A stretch of 64,000 nt of DNA. It comes from Methylobacterium sp. J-026. Lineage in GTDB: Bacteria; Pseudomonadota; Alphaproteobacteria; Rhizobiales; Beijerinckiaceae. The translations under genes were made by a program, and so were the position numbers. The stretch is taken from assembly GCF_022829585.1 (NCBI RefSeq), contig NZ_JAKSYC010000065.1, positions 95,060-159,059 on the forward strand. The letters are read 5' to 3'. Below the pieces are notes generated by a model. It was not told the DNA's origin. It saw only the letters and a program-made list of their open reading frames with translations, and searched no databases. This document shows, in pieces, positions 30,743 to 41,609 of the stretch. Numbering within the stretch: the stretch's first letter is position 1; each line of letters begins with the position of its first letter.

Positions 30743-31426
30743 TCATCGCTCCAGCGGGAAGGACGTGGGCTCCCAATAGGGCTCGAGTTCCGTTCCCCGG
30801 ACGTTGGCCGCCTCCCATGCGTGCAGGATCTTGGCCAATGCGGGGCGATCGCCCGCCATGAGGGGTTCCGCCACCGCGGCGAGTTGCAGTCGCCAGCGAT
30901 CTGCTCGCGTCCCTGGCGGGAACGACTTGCCGGTGTGCCACCGCTGTCGTTCGTGCCAAATCGCTCGCGCGGCGTCGAGGTTGCCGGCCGCGATGTGAAC
31001 GATCATGCGGTCTTCGTAGGGCTCGTCGTGGACCGTATGGGGCCTCGGCGGCAGCGTGGCGTAGCCTTCCGGAGTTCCATAGCGAGCGAGTCTCGGAAGC
31101 GCGACAGCCTCCATCACCGCGACCGCCTCCGGTACCATCGTCGGGTCAGACCAAAGCCAAAACCGTTCCGCGGCTGTCGGAGGCCGATCCAAAGCTTCGA
31201 AGTATGTCCCTATGGCGATATCTCCGCTCAATCCCGCGAGATAGAGGACGGACAGAAACAATCTCGGCCAGCAGCAGTCTGGATCGGAGCTCCGCTCTAT
31301 AAAAATGCCGCGCGCTATATGACGAACAGGCGTTTCAATCACGAAGCGACTGCTCGTCTGCACGAGTTGCGGATGTCTCTTTCTCAGCTCGCGAAAGATC
31401 AGCCGGATCTGACGCGAGTTTGTCAT
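30743..31426 (-). CDS. Unrecognised 227-residue protein
   Basis: A soluble protein starting 'MTNSRQIRLIFRELRKRHP', with a hydrophobic segment around residues 50-72 ('CCWPRLFLSVLYLAGLSGDI') and a C-terminal region rich in Trp and Ala ('ALAKILHAWEAANVRGTELE'). I recognise no domain. The 5' half is noticeably less GC-rich than neighbouring genes (31150-31430), and the gene sits alone on the minus strand. Horizontal acquisition is possible. A longer in-frame start at 31555 exists but gives an Arg/Cys-rich extension unlikely to be real. Confidence 0.6.
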   Translation of the reverse strand: MTNSRQIRLIFRELRKRHPQLVQTSSRFVIETPVRHIARGIFIERSSDPDCCWPRLFLSVLYLAGLSGDIAIGTYFEALDRPPTAAERFWLWSDPTMVPEAVAVMEAVALPRLARYGTPEGYATLPPRPHTVHDEPYEDRMIVHIAAGNLDAARAIWHERQRWHTGKSFPPGTRADRWRLQLAAVAEPLMAGDRPALAKILHAWEAANVRGTELEPYWEPTSFPLER

Positions 31427-31592
31427 ACTGACGGCTTTATCTCGATTGGGATGTATCGCGGCACACCTGGGTAACGCCTCTGCGCAGCAGTGACAACATC
31501 GACGGCGCGTCCTCCCCTGAGATAAGCATCTCCTGTTTTGCGATCGTAGACGCATACGGTCGATGGTCGCGAGTATTCCAGCACGTCCAACC

Positions 31593-31967
31593 TTATGGAT
31601 CCTCTCGCACTGTTCTTCGCATCTGCACCGGAGGACGCGTCATAGGATGTTTCGGCGACGCAATCAGGCTTTTGGTCGCGCGAGCCGCGTAGTCCCGTTG
31701 GGCTGCCGCGATCATCGCTTCAAGCTGACGGATCCGCTTCGGCGTGGCCACGACCAGGCTGGTTACGACCTCGGGATGGGTCCGTCGCTGCCGGGGACGG
31801 CGGGCATGGTTGGACAGGCGAAGGGTGGCGTCCTGGCCCGGGAGCGCGAGGTAGAGGCTGTCGCCACGCTCGTTCCGTGCGACCACCACGAAGCCCTGCG
31901 CTTCCAGCAGTTCCGCCACCAACGCCAGGGCTGCGGCGGGCGAGAGCAGCCTGTCGTGAGCACTCAC
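31593..31967 (-). CDS. Unrecognised 124-residue protein coupled to the acyltransferase
   Basis: A basic soluble protein: an N-terminal helical part ('AALALVAELLEAQGFVVVAR'), then 'DSLYLALPGQDATLRLSNH', and a long charged C-terminal helix ('RIRQLEAMIAAAQRDYAARA'). The GTG start overlaps the TGA of the acyltransferase gene (GTGA), so the two are translationally coupled. No family is recognised. Confidence 0.6.
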   Translation of the reverse strand: MSAHDRLLSPAAALALVAELLEAQGFVVVARNERGDSLYLALPGQDATLRLSNHARRPRQRRTHPEVVTSLVVATPKRIRQLEAMIAAAQRDYAARATKSLIASPKHPMTRPPVQMRRTVREDP

Positions 31968-33040
31968 GGCCCCGCCGGCTCGATCGTGCCGATGCGCCGC
32001 CGCCCGAGCGCCCGCGCCTTCAGCGCCAGGGCCGGCCGCTCGATCCCGTACCAGGACAGGGCCGCCACCGGCAGGGTTACCACGAGGGCAGGGACCAGCA
32101 GCGCGACTCCGGAGAATTCCGGCCACAGGGTGTGCAAGGTCTGCTGCACTGGCCAGCCATAGAGATAGATCCCGTAGGATAGGTCCGCGGGCGGATCGAA
32201 CAGCCTCCGCGCCAGGGGTCCGAGGGCGAGCCAGACGACGCCGTAGGCCTCCGCCAGGAACAGCAGGGCCGGATAGGCCGGCGTCCGCGCCAGAACGAAG
32301 GCCCCGAAGGCGAGGCAGACGAGGGCGGCCCCCGAGACCCGCAGGCGCTCGCGCCAAAGGTAGAGGCCCGCACCCGCCGCGAAGATCAGCGGCAGGCGCA
32401 GGGCGGTCTCGATGCCCTTGGGCAGATCGACACCCCGCAGTCCGCTCATGATGGAGAGCGCCAGCGCGAGCCCCACGACGATCAGCAGCGCTGGCCAGCG
32501 CCGCCGGAGCAGCCCGCACAGGGCGGCGAGGAGAACGCCGAGGTAGCAGAGCACCTCGTATTTCAGCGTCCAGACCGTCCCGAGCGGCGCCCGATAGGGG
32601 TTGGCCTCGAAGACCCCGGGGAGGGCGGCGTTGCTCTTGAAGGTCGTCAGCGTGCCGCGGATGAACGACCACAGGCCCGGATCGCGCAGGTACTCGGCGA
32701 GCGGCAGACGGGTCAGCGCCGCGCCGAGCCCCAGCGACACCACGAGCGTCGCCGCCACGAGCCCGGGTAGGATCCGCAGGGTCCGGGCGATCGCATAATC
32801 GCGGATCCCGCGCCGATCGCAGCTTAGGGTGACCAGGAAACCCGACACGGCGAAGAACCCATTCACCGCGTGCTCACCCAATGTGTAGCCGGTGAGTCGG
32901 GCCAGGGGTTCGTCGCCGGCCGCACCGGTCGCGACGCTGAACGCATGGGACACGACCACCGCCAGGGCTAGGGCCAGCCGCAGGCCGGTGAAGCCGTTGC
33001 GCCCGGCACCGAGGGCGGCCGCGATGGTTGGCGCCCTCAT
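31964..33040 (-). CDS. Acyltransferase 3 (OafA/YrhL-like) membrane protein
   Basis: A 358-residue polytopic protein with about ten hydrophobic helices. The N-terminal 'GFTGLRLALALAVVVSHAF' contains the family His; 'NGFFAVSGFLVTLS' and 'RTLRILPGLV' complete the acyltransferase_3 signature. Members O-acylate cell-surface sugars. The ATG overlaps the stop of the glycosyltransferase gene upstream (ATGA), and a small gene follows by overlap. This supports a surface-glycan modification operon. Confidence 0.9.
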   Translation of the reverse strand: MRAPTIAAALGAGRNGFTGLRLALALAVVVSHAFSVATGAAGDEPLARLTGYTLGEHAVNGFFAVSGFLVTLSCDRRGIRDYAIARTLRILPGLVAATLVVSLGLGAALTRLPLAEYLRDPGLWSFIRGTLTTFKSNAALPGVFEANPYRAPLGTVWTLKYEVLCYLGVLLAALCGLLRRRWPALLIVVGLALALSIMSGLRGVDLPKGIETALRLPLIFAAGAGLYLWRERLRVSGAALVCLAFGAFVLARTPAYPALLFLAEAYGVVWLALGPLARRLFDPPADLSYGIYLYGWPVQQTLHTLWPEFSGVALLVPALVVTLPVAALSWYGIERPALALKARALGRRRIGTIEPAGP

Positions 33041-33909
33041 TCGTGCAGTCCCTCGCGGGTCAGCGCGTCCCGGCCGCGCAGGAAGGCGAGGGCGCCGGCC
33101 GCAGAGCCGCCGTAGCGCTCGACGCCCGCCCGGCGCAGGACCAGGGCCGAGAGCAGCGCCTTCGGCAGGTTGGTCATCAGGGTCGCGGGGCTCGGATCGG
33201 GCAGGCCGTATTTGCGGCTGACATAGGCCCGCGACCAGGCCTGATGCCAGCGCGTGCGGAACACACGGCCCCGCTCCGGCGCCGAGGACCGGCCGCGGCC
33301 GTGCAGCGCCTCGGCGCCGTGGACATGGACGAGGGCACGGCCGGCATCGGCGATGCGCCGGCACAGGTCGTCATCCTCGTAGAACAGGAAGATGCGCTCG
33401 TCGAAGCCGCCGAGGTCCAGGAACAGGCGGCGCGGCATCATCAGGCAGGCCCCGGAGAGGAACGGCGCGCAGGCATCGCCCTGCGGCAGGGCGAGGCGGC
33501 CGCCGGGATTGGTGAGATAGGGCGCGAGGAGCGAGCGTGGCTGGAAGAAGAAGCGTCCGTCGATTTCGACCAGCCGCGGCGCGAACAGGCCCGCATCCGG
33601 CCAGGACCGGGCTGCCTGCAGCAGGGCGTCCACCGCCCCGGGGCGCAGGACCACGTCCGGATTGACGATCAGGATGTGCTCGGCCGTCCCGGCGGCCCGG
33701 ACGCCCCGGTTGTTGGCGCGGCCGTAGCCCTCGTTGCGGACGTTGTGGATCACCGCGGCGCCGGCGGCCTCCGCGACCGCCGCCGAGGCATCCCGGCTGG
33801 CATTGTCGACCACGATCGCCGGCACGTGCTGACCGGCGAGCGCCGCGAGGCAAGCGGGCAGCACCGCGGCGCTGTCATGCGCCACGACGATCGCGACGAG
33901 GCTCGCCAC
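33037..33909 (-). CDS. Family 2 glycosyltransferase, rhamnosyltransferase-like
   Basis: A 290-residue GT-A enzyme: 'VAIVVAHDSAAVLPACLAAL', 'AIVVDNASRDASA', 'VRNEGYGRANNRGVRAA' and the metal-binding 'ILIVNPDVVLRPGAVDALL'. The acceptor-side motif 'DLGGFDERIFLFYEDDDLCR' is typical of the WbbL-type rhamnosyltransferase group. A GTG start gives the normal N-terminus. It is coupled to the acyltransferase downstream and lies 23 bp after aspS on the same strand. The likely role is surface polysaccharide or glycolipid assembly. Confidence 0.9.
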   Translation of the reverse strand: MASLVAIVVAHDSAAVLPACLAALAGQHVPAIVVDNASRDASAAVAEAAGAAVIHNVRNEGYGRANNRGVRAAGTAEHILIVNPDVVLRPGAVDALLQAARSWPDAGLFAPRLVEIDGRFFFQPRSLLAPYLTNPGGRLALPQGDACAPFLSGACLMMPRRLFLDLGGFDERIFLFYEDDDLCRRIADAGRALVHVHGAEALHGRGRSSAPERGRVFRTRWHQAWSRAYVSRKYGLPDPSPATLMTNLPKALLSALVLRRAGVERYGGSAAGALAFLRGRDALTREGLHE

Positions 33910-33932
33910 CGCGCGGCGGGACTAGCCGCGCC

Positions 33933-35789
<1,857 letters not shown>

Positions 35790-35941
35790 CTATGGGAAGG
35801 CCGGCACCATTCACGCGAGGCCCCCCAAGTCAAGCGCGCGCCGGGTGGGCCGATGCGGTTGCGTGACAGGGAAAGCGGGAAAGATGGGGACCTGCGCAGT
35901 GCTCACTCCCCTTGGTCGCGCAGCTTGCGTATAGCCGGACC

Positions 35942-37129
35942 ATGGACCTGATTAGCACCACCGACACGCTGCGCGAGACCTGCGCGCGTCTGGCCGAGCA
36001 GCCCTTTGTGACCGTCGACACGGAGTTCATGCGTGAAACGACATATTACCCGAAGCTGTGCCTGATCCAGATGGCGGCTCCGGACGGGACGGCCGTCTTG
36101 GTCGATCCCCTGGCGCCGGGTATCGATCTCCAGCCATTCATCGACCTGATGGCGGATGTGCGGACCGTCAAGGTCTTCCATTCCGCCCGCCAGGATCTCG
36201 AGATCGTCTGGCTGATGGGCGGGATCCTGCCGCACCCGTTCTTCGATACGCAGGTCGCCGCCATGGTGTGCGGTTACGGCGATTCCGTGTCCTACGAGCA
36301 GCTCGTCAACGACGTCGCGAAGGCGAAGATCGACAAGTCGTCCCGCTTCACCGACTGGTCCCGACGCCCGCTCTCGGACGCTCAGCTCTCCTACGCCCTG
36401 TCGGATGTCACTCACCTCGTCACCGTCTACGAGGTTCTCGTCGCCGAGCTGCTGCGCACCGATCGCGGCGCCTGGCTCGACGAGGAGATGGCGGTGCTGA
36501 CCTCGCCGGAGACCTACCGGGCCGACCCCGCCCAGGCGTGGCGGCGCCTCTCGGGTCGCATGCGCAAGCCGCGGGAGATCGCCGTCCTGATGGAAGTGGC
36601 GGCGTGGCGCGAGGCCGAGGCGCAGGCCCGCAACGTCCCGCGCGGGCGCGTGCTGAAGGACGAGGCTGTGATCGACATCGCATCGGCCGCGCCCCGCAGC
36701 GCCGAAGCCCTCGGCCGTCTGCGCACGATCCCGGCGGGCTTCGAGCGATCCCGGACGGGCACCGATATCCTGTCTGCGGTGGAGCGCGGCCTGTCGCGCG
36801 ATACGAGTGACATCCGCCTGCCCGAGCGCCTGCGCCGGAGCGGCGGCAACGGCGCCATCGTGGAATTGCTGAAGGTGCTGCTGAAGGCGGTCTGCGAGGC
36901 CGAAGGCGTCGCGCCCAAGATCATCGCCTCCGTCGATGATCTGGAGGCCATCGCGGATGATGATGCGGCTGAGGTCCCGGCCCTCGACGGCTGGCGGCGG
37001 ATGCTGTTCGGGGAGAAGGCCCTGGCGCTGAAGCAGGGCCGGCTCGCACTCTCCATCGAGGCCGGTCGCATCGTGGTGCGGACGCTCGAAGCGTCTCCGA
37101 TCGCGGAGCCGTCCATCCAGGCGGATTGA
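35942..37129 (+). CDS. rnd: Ribonuclease D
   Basis: A 395-residue 3'-5' exoribonuclease acting on tRNA precursors. The DEDD exonuclease core has '[17 protein letters not shown]' (DxE), '[18 protein letters not shown]' and '[19 protein letters not shown]', and is followed by two HRDC-like helical regions. The ATG is chosen at '[12 protein letters not shown]', the usual N-terminus; an in-frame upstream GTG would add ten residues. Normal length for alphaproteobacterial Rnd. Confidence 0.95.
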   Translation: MDLISTTDTLRETCARLAEQPFVTVDTEFMRETTYYPKLCLIQMAAPDGTAVLVDPLAPGIDLQPFIDLMADVRTVKVFHSARQDLEIVWLMGGILPHPFFDTQVAAMVCGYGDSVSYEQLVNDVAKAKIDKSSRFTDWSRRPLSDAQLSYALSDVTHLVTVYEVLVAELLRTDRGAWLDEEMAVLTSPETYRADPAQAWRRLSGRMRKPREIAVLMEVAAWREAEAQARNVPRGRVLKDEAVIDIASAAPRSAEALGRLRTIPAGFERSRTGTDILSAVERGLSRDTSDIRLPERLRRSGGNGAIVELLKVLLKAVCEAEGVAPKIIASVDDLEAIADDDAAEVPALDGWRRMLFGEKALALKQGRLALSIEAGRIVVRTLEASPIAEPSIQAD

Positions 37130-37239
37130 AGGGCCCGCGCTGGCCGAAGGACAATCCGGTTGCCCCGGCGTGACTTGCCCACGGGGTAGGATTAAGTGGC
37201 AATGCGATTGCCATTCAGTCCCGCCTCCGCGTCACGCGT

Positions 37240-37527
37240 ATGTTCGAGCCGAACGAAGTCCTCAAGACTCTGACCGGCCGTGGTCTCGTGTCGGCGGAAG
37301 GGTGCGGCCCGGCGCGGGTCCGTTACCGCATCATCGTCGAGCGACGGGCCGATGGGATCGTCGCCTACGGAAACCTGCACGGCAGCTACGCCCATCTCCG
37401 GCCGATCTGGCTCGAGCCGGATGCACAGCTCCGACTGGCGAACGGGCGGCGGCTCAACATCTCCCTGACCGATCTGATCGGCGACACGGCAGACTTCGAG
37501 AGCACCGGCCCGGTCGGCATCCTCTGA
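37240..37527 (+). CDS. Small conserved-looking hypothetical protein
   Basis: A 95-residue soluble protein, 'MFEPNEVLKTLTGRGLVSAE', with a beta-rich pattern ('RVRYRIIVERRADGIVAYGN'; 'RRLNISLTDLIGDTADFEST'). It reads as a small barrel-like domain. I recognise no family. It lies 110 bp after rnd and about 680 bp before xoxF. Confidence 0.6.
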   Translation: MFEPNEVLKTLTGRGLVSAEGCGPARVRYRIIVERRADGIVAYGNLHGSYAHLRPIWLEPDAQLRLANGRRLNISLTDLIGDTADFESTGPVGIL

Positions 37528-38207
37528 AGGTGCCCCGGCACGCTCAGTCCGGATGCCCCCAGCCATCGGAAACCCGATCGGCCGGGATGATCCGGCAATT
37601 TGTCGCGCCACATCGGCCCGAAAGCGTTTCGACGGCGCGGGATGGAGGCGTGCGGCGACTGGGCGCACGGCCGCGACGCGCTCGGATGCCGTCGCGTGCG
37701 GTCTCTCAAACATCCCGCATCGCAGTCCGCGCGACTCGCTCAGAGGCTCGCGCGCCCGCCGCGTTCACGGCGTGGCCCGCAGTGAACACATGGTGCCGAC
37801 CAGCAAAGCTTCTCCGTTTGCAAGTCTTGCATGGAGTGCGCTCACGTCGCCGTGAGAACGACGCCAAAGAACGCGAGCCTCGTTGTGCAACGCAGCATTT
37901 CTTTTCGCAGAATGATGACGATTGGCCCCCGGTTGTAACCTGGGACGAAGCTTTCACCCTGTGGCGACATGCGCAGAACGGCGAGTTGACGGCGCTCAAA
38001 AATCTCTTAAGGTCCGGGCAAGCCTCGGTTTCGAGGGGGCCGCCTCAGGGATGGCGGTTCCTGGCTAGAGGATCTTAAGAGTTCCTTGAGTCGACCAAGC
38101 CCGCTACCGAGGCGTCCATCCCTGTCGCAAACAGTCAGGTCGGAGTCTAAGCGATACTCTTCTCGAAGTGTGTCGTGAGATCGCTCAAAGACTTGTCGGA
38201 GGAACCC
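37528..38207. promoter_or_regulatory. 680-bp non-coding region upstream of xoxF
   Basis: No convincing gene. The base composition falls between about 37880 and 38160 relative to the neighbours, as expected for a promoter region. It contains an inverted pair CTCTTAAG (38004-38011) and CTTAAGAG (38074-38081), described separately. A stretch around 37910-38010 reads as plausible protein in one frame ('VTWDEAFTLWRHAQNGELTA') but has no start, ribosome-binding site or recognised family. xoxF expression is strongly regulated in related methylotrophs, so a long leader is reasonable. Confidence 0.55.
38005..38090 (+). promoter_or_regulatory. TCTTAAG elements upstream of xoxF
   Basis: Two TCTTAAG heptamers lie at 38005-38011 and 38073-38079. 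The second is followed after 4 bp by CCTTGAG (38084-38090), giving an imperfect 7-4-7 direct repeat with an 11-bp period. The first continues TCTTAAGGTCC, one base different from TCTTAGGGTCC upstream of pqqA. These are candidate binding sites for an OmpR-type regulator; the function is inferred from pattern only. Confidence 0.45.
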
Positions 38208-40013
38208 ATGAGAGCGGTACATCTCCTTGCGCTCGGCGCAGGCGTCGCGGCAGTGGCCGCGCCGGCGCTGGCCAATGAAAGCGTGCTGAAGGGCATCGCC
38301 AACCCGGCGGAGCAAGTCCTTCAGACCGTCGACTACGCGAATACTCGGTATTCGAAGCTCGACCAGATCAACGCGTCGAACGTGAAGAACCTCCAGGTTG
38401 CCTGGACCTTCTCGACCGGCGTCCTGCGCGGCCACGAGGGCTCGCCCCTGGTCGTCGGCAATATGATGTACGTGCACACGCCGTTCCCGAACATCGTGTA
38501 CGCCCTCGACCTCGACCACGAGGCGAAGATCGTCTGGAAGTACGAGCCGAAGCAGGATCCGTCCGTGATCCCGGTCATGTGCTGTGACACGGTCAACCGC
38601 GGCCTCGCCTACGCCGACGGCACCATCATCCTCCACCAGGCCGACACCACCGTCGTGTCGCTCGACGCCAAGACCGGCAAGGTCAACTGGTCGGTCGTGA
38701 ACGGCGACCCGAAGAAGGGTGAGACCAACACCGCGACGGTCATTCCGATCAAGGACAAGGTCATCGTCGGCATCTCCGGCGGCGAGTTCGGCGTGCAGTG
38801 CCACGTCACCGCCTACGACTTGAAGACCGGCAAGAAGGTGTGGCGCGGCTACTCTGAGGGCCCGGACGATCAGATGCTGATCGACCCGGAGAAGACCACC
38901 TACCTCGGCAAGCCGGTCGGCAAGGACTCCTCGCTGAAGACCTGGGAAGGCGATCAGTGGAAGACCGGCGGCGGCTGCACCTGGGGCTGGTTCTCCTACG
39001 ACCCCAAGCTCGACCTGATGTACTACGGTTCGGGCAACCCCTCGACCTGGAACCCCAAGCAGCGTCCGGGTGACAACCGTTGGTCGATGACCGTTTGGGC
39101 GCGTAACCCCGACACCGGCGTCGCCAAGTGGGTCTACCAGATGACCCCGCACGACGAGTGGGACTACGACGGCATCAACGAGATGATCCTCACGGATCAG
39201 AAGATCGACGGCAAGGAGCAGCCGCTCCTGACCCATTTCGACCGCAACGGCTTCGGCTACACGCTGAACCGCGAGAACGGTGCCCTGCTGGTCGCCGAGA
39301 AGTACGATCCGGCCGTCAACTGGGCGACCAAGGTCGACATGGACAAGGGGTCGAAGACCTACGGTCGCCCGCTGGTCGTGTCGAAATACTCGACCGAGCA
39401 GAACGGTGAGGACACTAACTCCAAGGGCATCTGCCCGGCGGCCCTCGGGTCGAAGGATCAGCAGCCTGCGGCCTTCTCGCCGAAGACCAACCTGTTCTAC
39501 GTGCCCACCAACCACGTCTGCATGGACTACGAGCCGTTCCGGGTGACCTACACCCCGGGCCAGCCCTACGTCGGTGCGACCCTCTCGATGTACCCGGCCC
39601 CGAACTCGCACGGCGGCATGGGCAACTTCATCGCGTGGGATGGCGTCAACGGCAAGATCAAGTGGTCCGACGCCGAGCAGTTCTCGGTGTGGTCCGGTGC
39701 TCTGGCCACCGCCGGCGACGTGGTGTTCTACGGAACGCTTGAGGGTTACCTGAAGGCGGTCGACGACAAGACCGGCAAGGAGCTGTTCAAGTTCAAGACC
39801 CCGTCGGGCATCATCGGCAACGTGATGACCTACCAGCACAAGGGCAAGCAGTACGTGGGCGTCCTCTCGGGCGTCGGCGGCTGGGCCGGCATCGGCCTCG
39901 CGGCCGGCCTGACCGACCCGAACGCCGGCCTCGGCGCGGTGGGTGGCTATGCGGCTCTGTCGCAGTACACCAACCTCGGCGGCCAGCTGACCGTCTTCGC
40001 TCTTCCGAACTAA
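38208..40013 (+). CDS. xoxF: Lanthanide-dependent PQQ methanol dehydrogenase
   Basis: A 601-residue precursor of a periplasmic quinoprotein that oxidises methanol and passes electrons to XoxG. The signal peptide spans residues 1-22 ('APALA' then Asn). The PQQ beta-propeller has the vicinal disulfide Cys125-Cys126 ('MCCDTV'), metal ligands Glu193 ('GGEFG') and Asn277 ('GSGNPST'), catalytic Asp319 and the additional Asp321 in '[10 protein letters not shown]', which marks XoxF and coordinates the lanthanide; calcium-type MxaF has a small residue there. The ATG at the signal peptide is preferred over the GTG at 38175. xoxG and xoxJ follow. Confidence 0.97.
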   Translation: MRAVHLLALGAGVAAVAAPALANESVLKGIANPAEQVLQTVDYANTRYSKLDQINASNVKNLQVAWTFSTGVLRGHEGSPLVVGNMMYVHTPFPNIVYALDLDHEAKIVWKYEPKQDPSVIPVMCCDTVNRGLAYADGTIILHQADTTVVSLDAKTGKVNWSVVNGDPKKGETNTATVIPIKDKVIVGISGGEFGVQCHVTAYDLKTGKKVWRGYSEGPDDQMLIDPEKTTYLGKPVGKDSSLKTWEGDQWKTGGGCTWGWFSYDPKLDLMYYGSGNPSTWNPKQRPGDNRWSMTVWARNPDTGVAKWVYQMTPHDEWDYDGINEMILTDQKIDGKEQPLLTHFDRNGFGYTLNRENGALLVAEKYDPAVNWATKVDMDKGSKTYGRPLVVSKYSTEQNGEDTNSKGICPAALGSKDQQPAAFSPKTNLFYVPTNHVCMDYEPFRVTYTPGQPYVGATLSMYPAPNSHGGMGNFIAWDGVNGKIKWSDAEQFSVWSGALATAGDVVFYGTLEGYLKAVDDKTGKELFKFKTPSGIIGNVMTYQHKGKQYVGVLSGVGGWAGIGLAAGLTDPNAGLGAVGGYAALSQYTNLGGQLTVFALPN

Positions 40014-40042
40014 TCGGCCGCAGGGCCAGAGTACGGAAATGG

Positions 40043-40068
40043 TGCCGGCGCGGGCTTCCGCGCCGGCA
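40043..40068 (+). terminator. Strong hairpin between xoxF and xoxG
   Basis: A perfect 10-bp stem, TGCCGGCGCG (40043-40052) and CGCGCCGGCA (40059-40068), with loop GGCTTC, begins 30 bp after the xoxF stop. No T-run follows, so full Rho-independent termination is unlikely. It may stabilise the xoxF mRNA end or attenuate read-through into xoxG and xoxJ. Confidence 0.6.
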
Positions 40069-40146
40069 TCCTTATGATTAGACTCGTTTGTAAGAGGCTA
40101 CGGCTCGAAGGGAGACGAAGGGCCTCGTTCCAGGGAGACAGATGCG

Positions 40147-40761
40147 TTGCTTAACCTCAGCAAGATCGTAACGCGGCCGGTTATCGCCGCCCTCGCCCTA
40201 GCGACCGTTTCTGCGGTTGCCGTACATGCTGAGGATGCCAAGCCCGCTGCCGACCCCAAGCTCGCCAATTCGCTGAACGCGAACGACAAGACCGCCGAGC
40301 AGGATCCTAAGCTTCTCGCGACGGATGCTGCCGTGAAGGACGATGACGGCAAGTACACGGATGCCGACGGTCACCCGACCTTCCACGTGACCCAGGACGG
40401 CAAGATGCTCGACTGGTACACCTACTCGGGCTACCGCCGCTATCACGCGGAGTGCCACGTCTGCCACGGTCCCGATGGCATGGGCTCGACCTATGCGCCG
40501 GCCCTCAAGGATTCGCTGAAGCACCTCTCCTACGAGGAATTCATCGGCATTCTGGTCGGCGGCAAGCAGGACGTCAGCGCCTCCGAGCAGAAGGTCATGC
40601 CGGCCTTCGGCGACAACAAGAACGTCATGTGCTACTCGGATGACCTCTACGTCTATCTGAAGGCGCGTGCCGCCGGAGCGATCGGCCGTATTCGTCCCTC
40701 CGAGCACGAGGACAAGCCCGAAACGGCCAAGAAGGCCGAGAAGGAATGCATGGGCGGCTGA
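40147..40761 (+). CDS. xoxG: XoxG cytochrome c, electron acceptor of XoxF
   Basis: A 204-residue periplasmic c-type cytochrome. The signal peptide spans residues 1-28 (ending 'AVAVHA'), then an Asp/Lys-rich region. A single haem site 'CHVCH' (Cys103, Cys106, His107) is followed by a probable axial Met151 in 'KVMPAFGDN'. It accepts electrons from XoxF. The start is TTG, giving a complete signal peptide. Its TGA overlaps the ATG of xoxJ. Confidence 0.93.
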   Translation: MLNLSKIVTRPVIAALALATVSAVAVHAEDAKPAADPKLANSLNANDKTAEQDPKLLATDAAVKDDDGKYTDADGHPTFHVTQDGKMLDWYTYSGYRRYHAECHVCHGPDGMGSTYAPALKDSLKHLSYEEFIGILVGGKQDVSASEQKVMPAFGDNKNVMCYSDDLYVYLKARAAGAIGRIRPSEHEDKPETAKKAEKECMGG

Positions 40762-41603
40762 TGTCGTCCCTCGCTCGGATCGCCCTCTGCGCCCTGTCCC
40801 TGACAGCGGCGCAGGGAGCCCTCGCTCAACATCTTCCGGACACGGTGACGACGGACGTGCTCCGCGTCTGTGGCGATCCGGGCAACATGCCGTTCTCCGA
40901 GCGCAAGGATGACGGCTTCGAGAACAAGATCGCGGCGATTATCGCCGACGAACTGAAGGTCAAGCTCCGCTACTACTGGCTGACCCAGGGTCCGGGTTTC
41001 GTGCGCAATACGCTCGGGACCGGCCTCTGCGACGTGATCATGGGCCAAGCCTTTGGCAGCGACCTCGTCCAGACCACCAACCCCTACTACCGCTCGGCCT
41101 ACACCCTGGTGACCCGTGCGGGCGAGTTCGACGGCGTCACCGCCCTCGACGATCCGCGCCTGAAGGGGAAGAGCATCGGCGTGATCGCCGGCACGCCCCC
41201 CGTGAACCGGATGGGCGACCTCGGCCTGGTCTCGACCATGAAGGCCTACGCGCCCTATCAGCTCGACCCCTCCCGCAAGTACCAGACGGTTGGCGCCGAG
41301 ATCGTCGCGGCGCTCGCCGCCAAGGAGATCGACGCGGCCGTTCTCTGGGGGCCGGCGGCCGGCTGGCTCGCCAAGCAGACGGGCACGCCGATGCGTGTCG
41401 TGCCGCTGCTCAAGGAGCCGGAGCGACCGCCTATGGCCTACCGGATCGCCATGGGCGTCCGGCTCGGCGAGAACGACTGGAAGCGCTCGCTCAACACGGT
41501 GCTGCGCAAGCGCAAGGCCGATATCGACAAGGTCCTGCGCGATTACGACGTGCCGCTCCTCGACGAGGAGGAGAACAAGCTCACCCAGCCCGGCGAGCGC
41601 TGA
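40761..41603 (+). CDS. xoxJ: XoxJ periplasmic binding protein-like
   Basis: A 280-residue exported protein of the type 2 periplasmic solute-binding fold. The signal peptide spans about residues 1-22, then 'LRVCGDPGNMPFSERKDDGF' and 'KGKSIGVIAGTPP' follow. XoxJ/MxaJ proteins are required for methanol dehydrogenase function and are proposed to help activate XoxF; a ligand is not established. The ATG overlaps the xoxG stop (TGATG). It ends 6 bp before convergent folK. Confidence 0.92.
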   Translation: MSSLARIALCALSLTAAQGALAQHLPDTVTTDVLRVCGDPGNMPFSERKDDGFENKIAAIIADELKVKLRYYWLTQGPGFVRNTLGTGLCDVIMGQAFGSDLVQTTNPYYRSAYTLVTRAGEFDGVTALDDPRLKGKSIGVIAGTPPVNRMGDLGLVSTMKAYAPYQLDPSRKYQTVGAEIVAALAAKEIDAAVLWGPAAGWLAKQTGTPMRVVPLLKEPERPPMAYRIAMGVRLGENDWKRSLNTVLRKRKADIDKVLRDYDVPLLDEEENKLTQPGER

Positions 41604-41609
41604 GCCGGC

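Noticed and set aside
37553..38078. Open frames upstream of xoxF that might be a decayed gene
   Set aside because: Arg/Ser-rich translation typical of a shadow frame in GC-rich DNA for most of it; the short better-looking part has no start or family.
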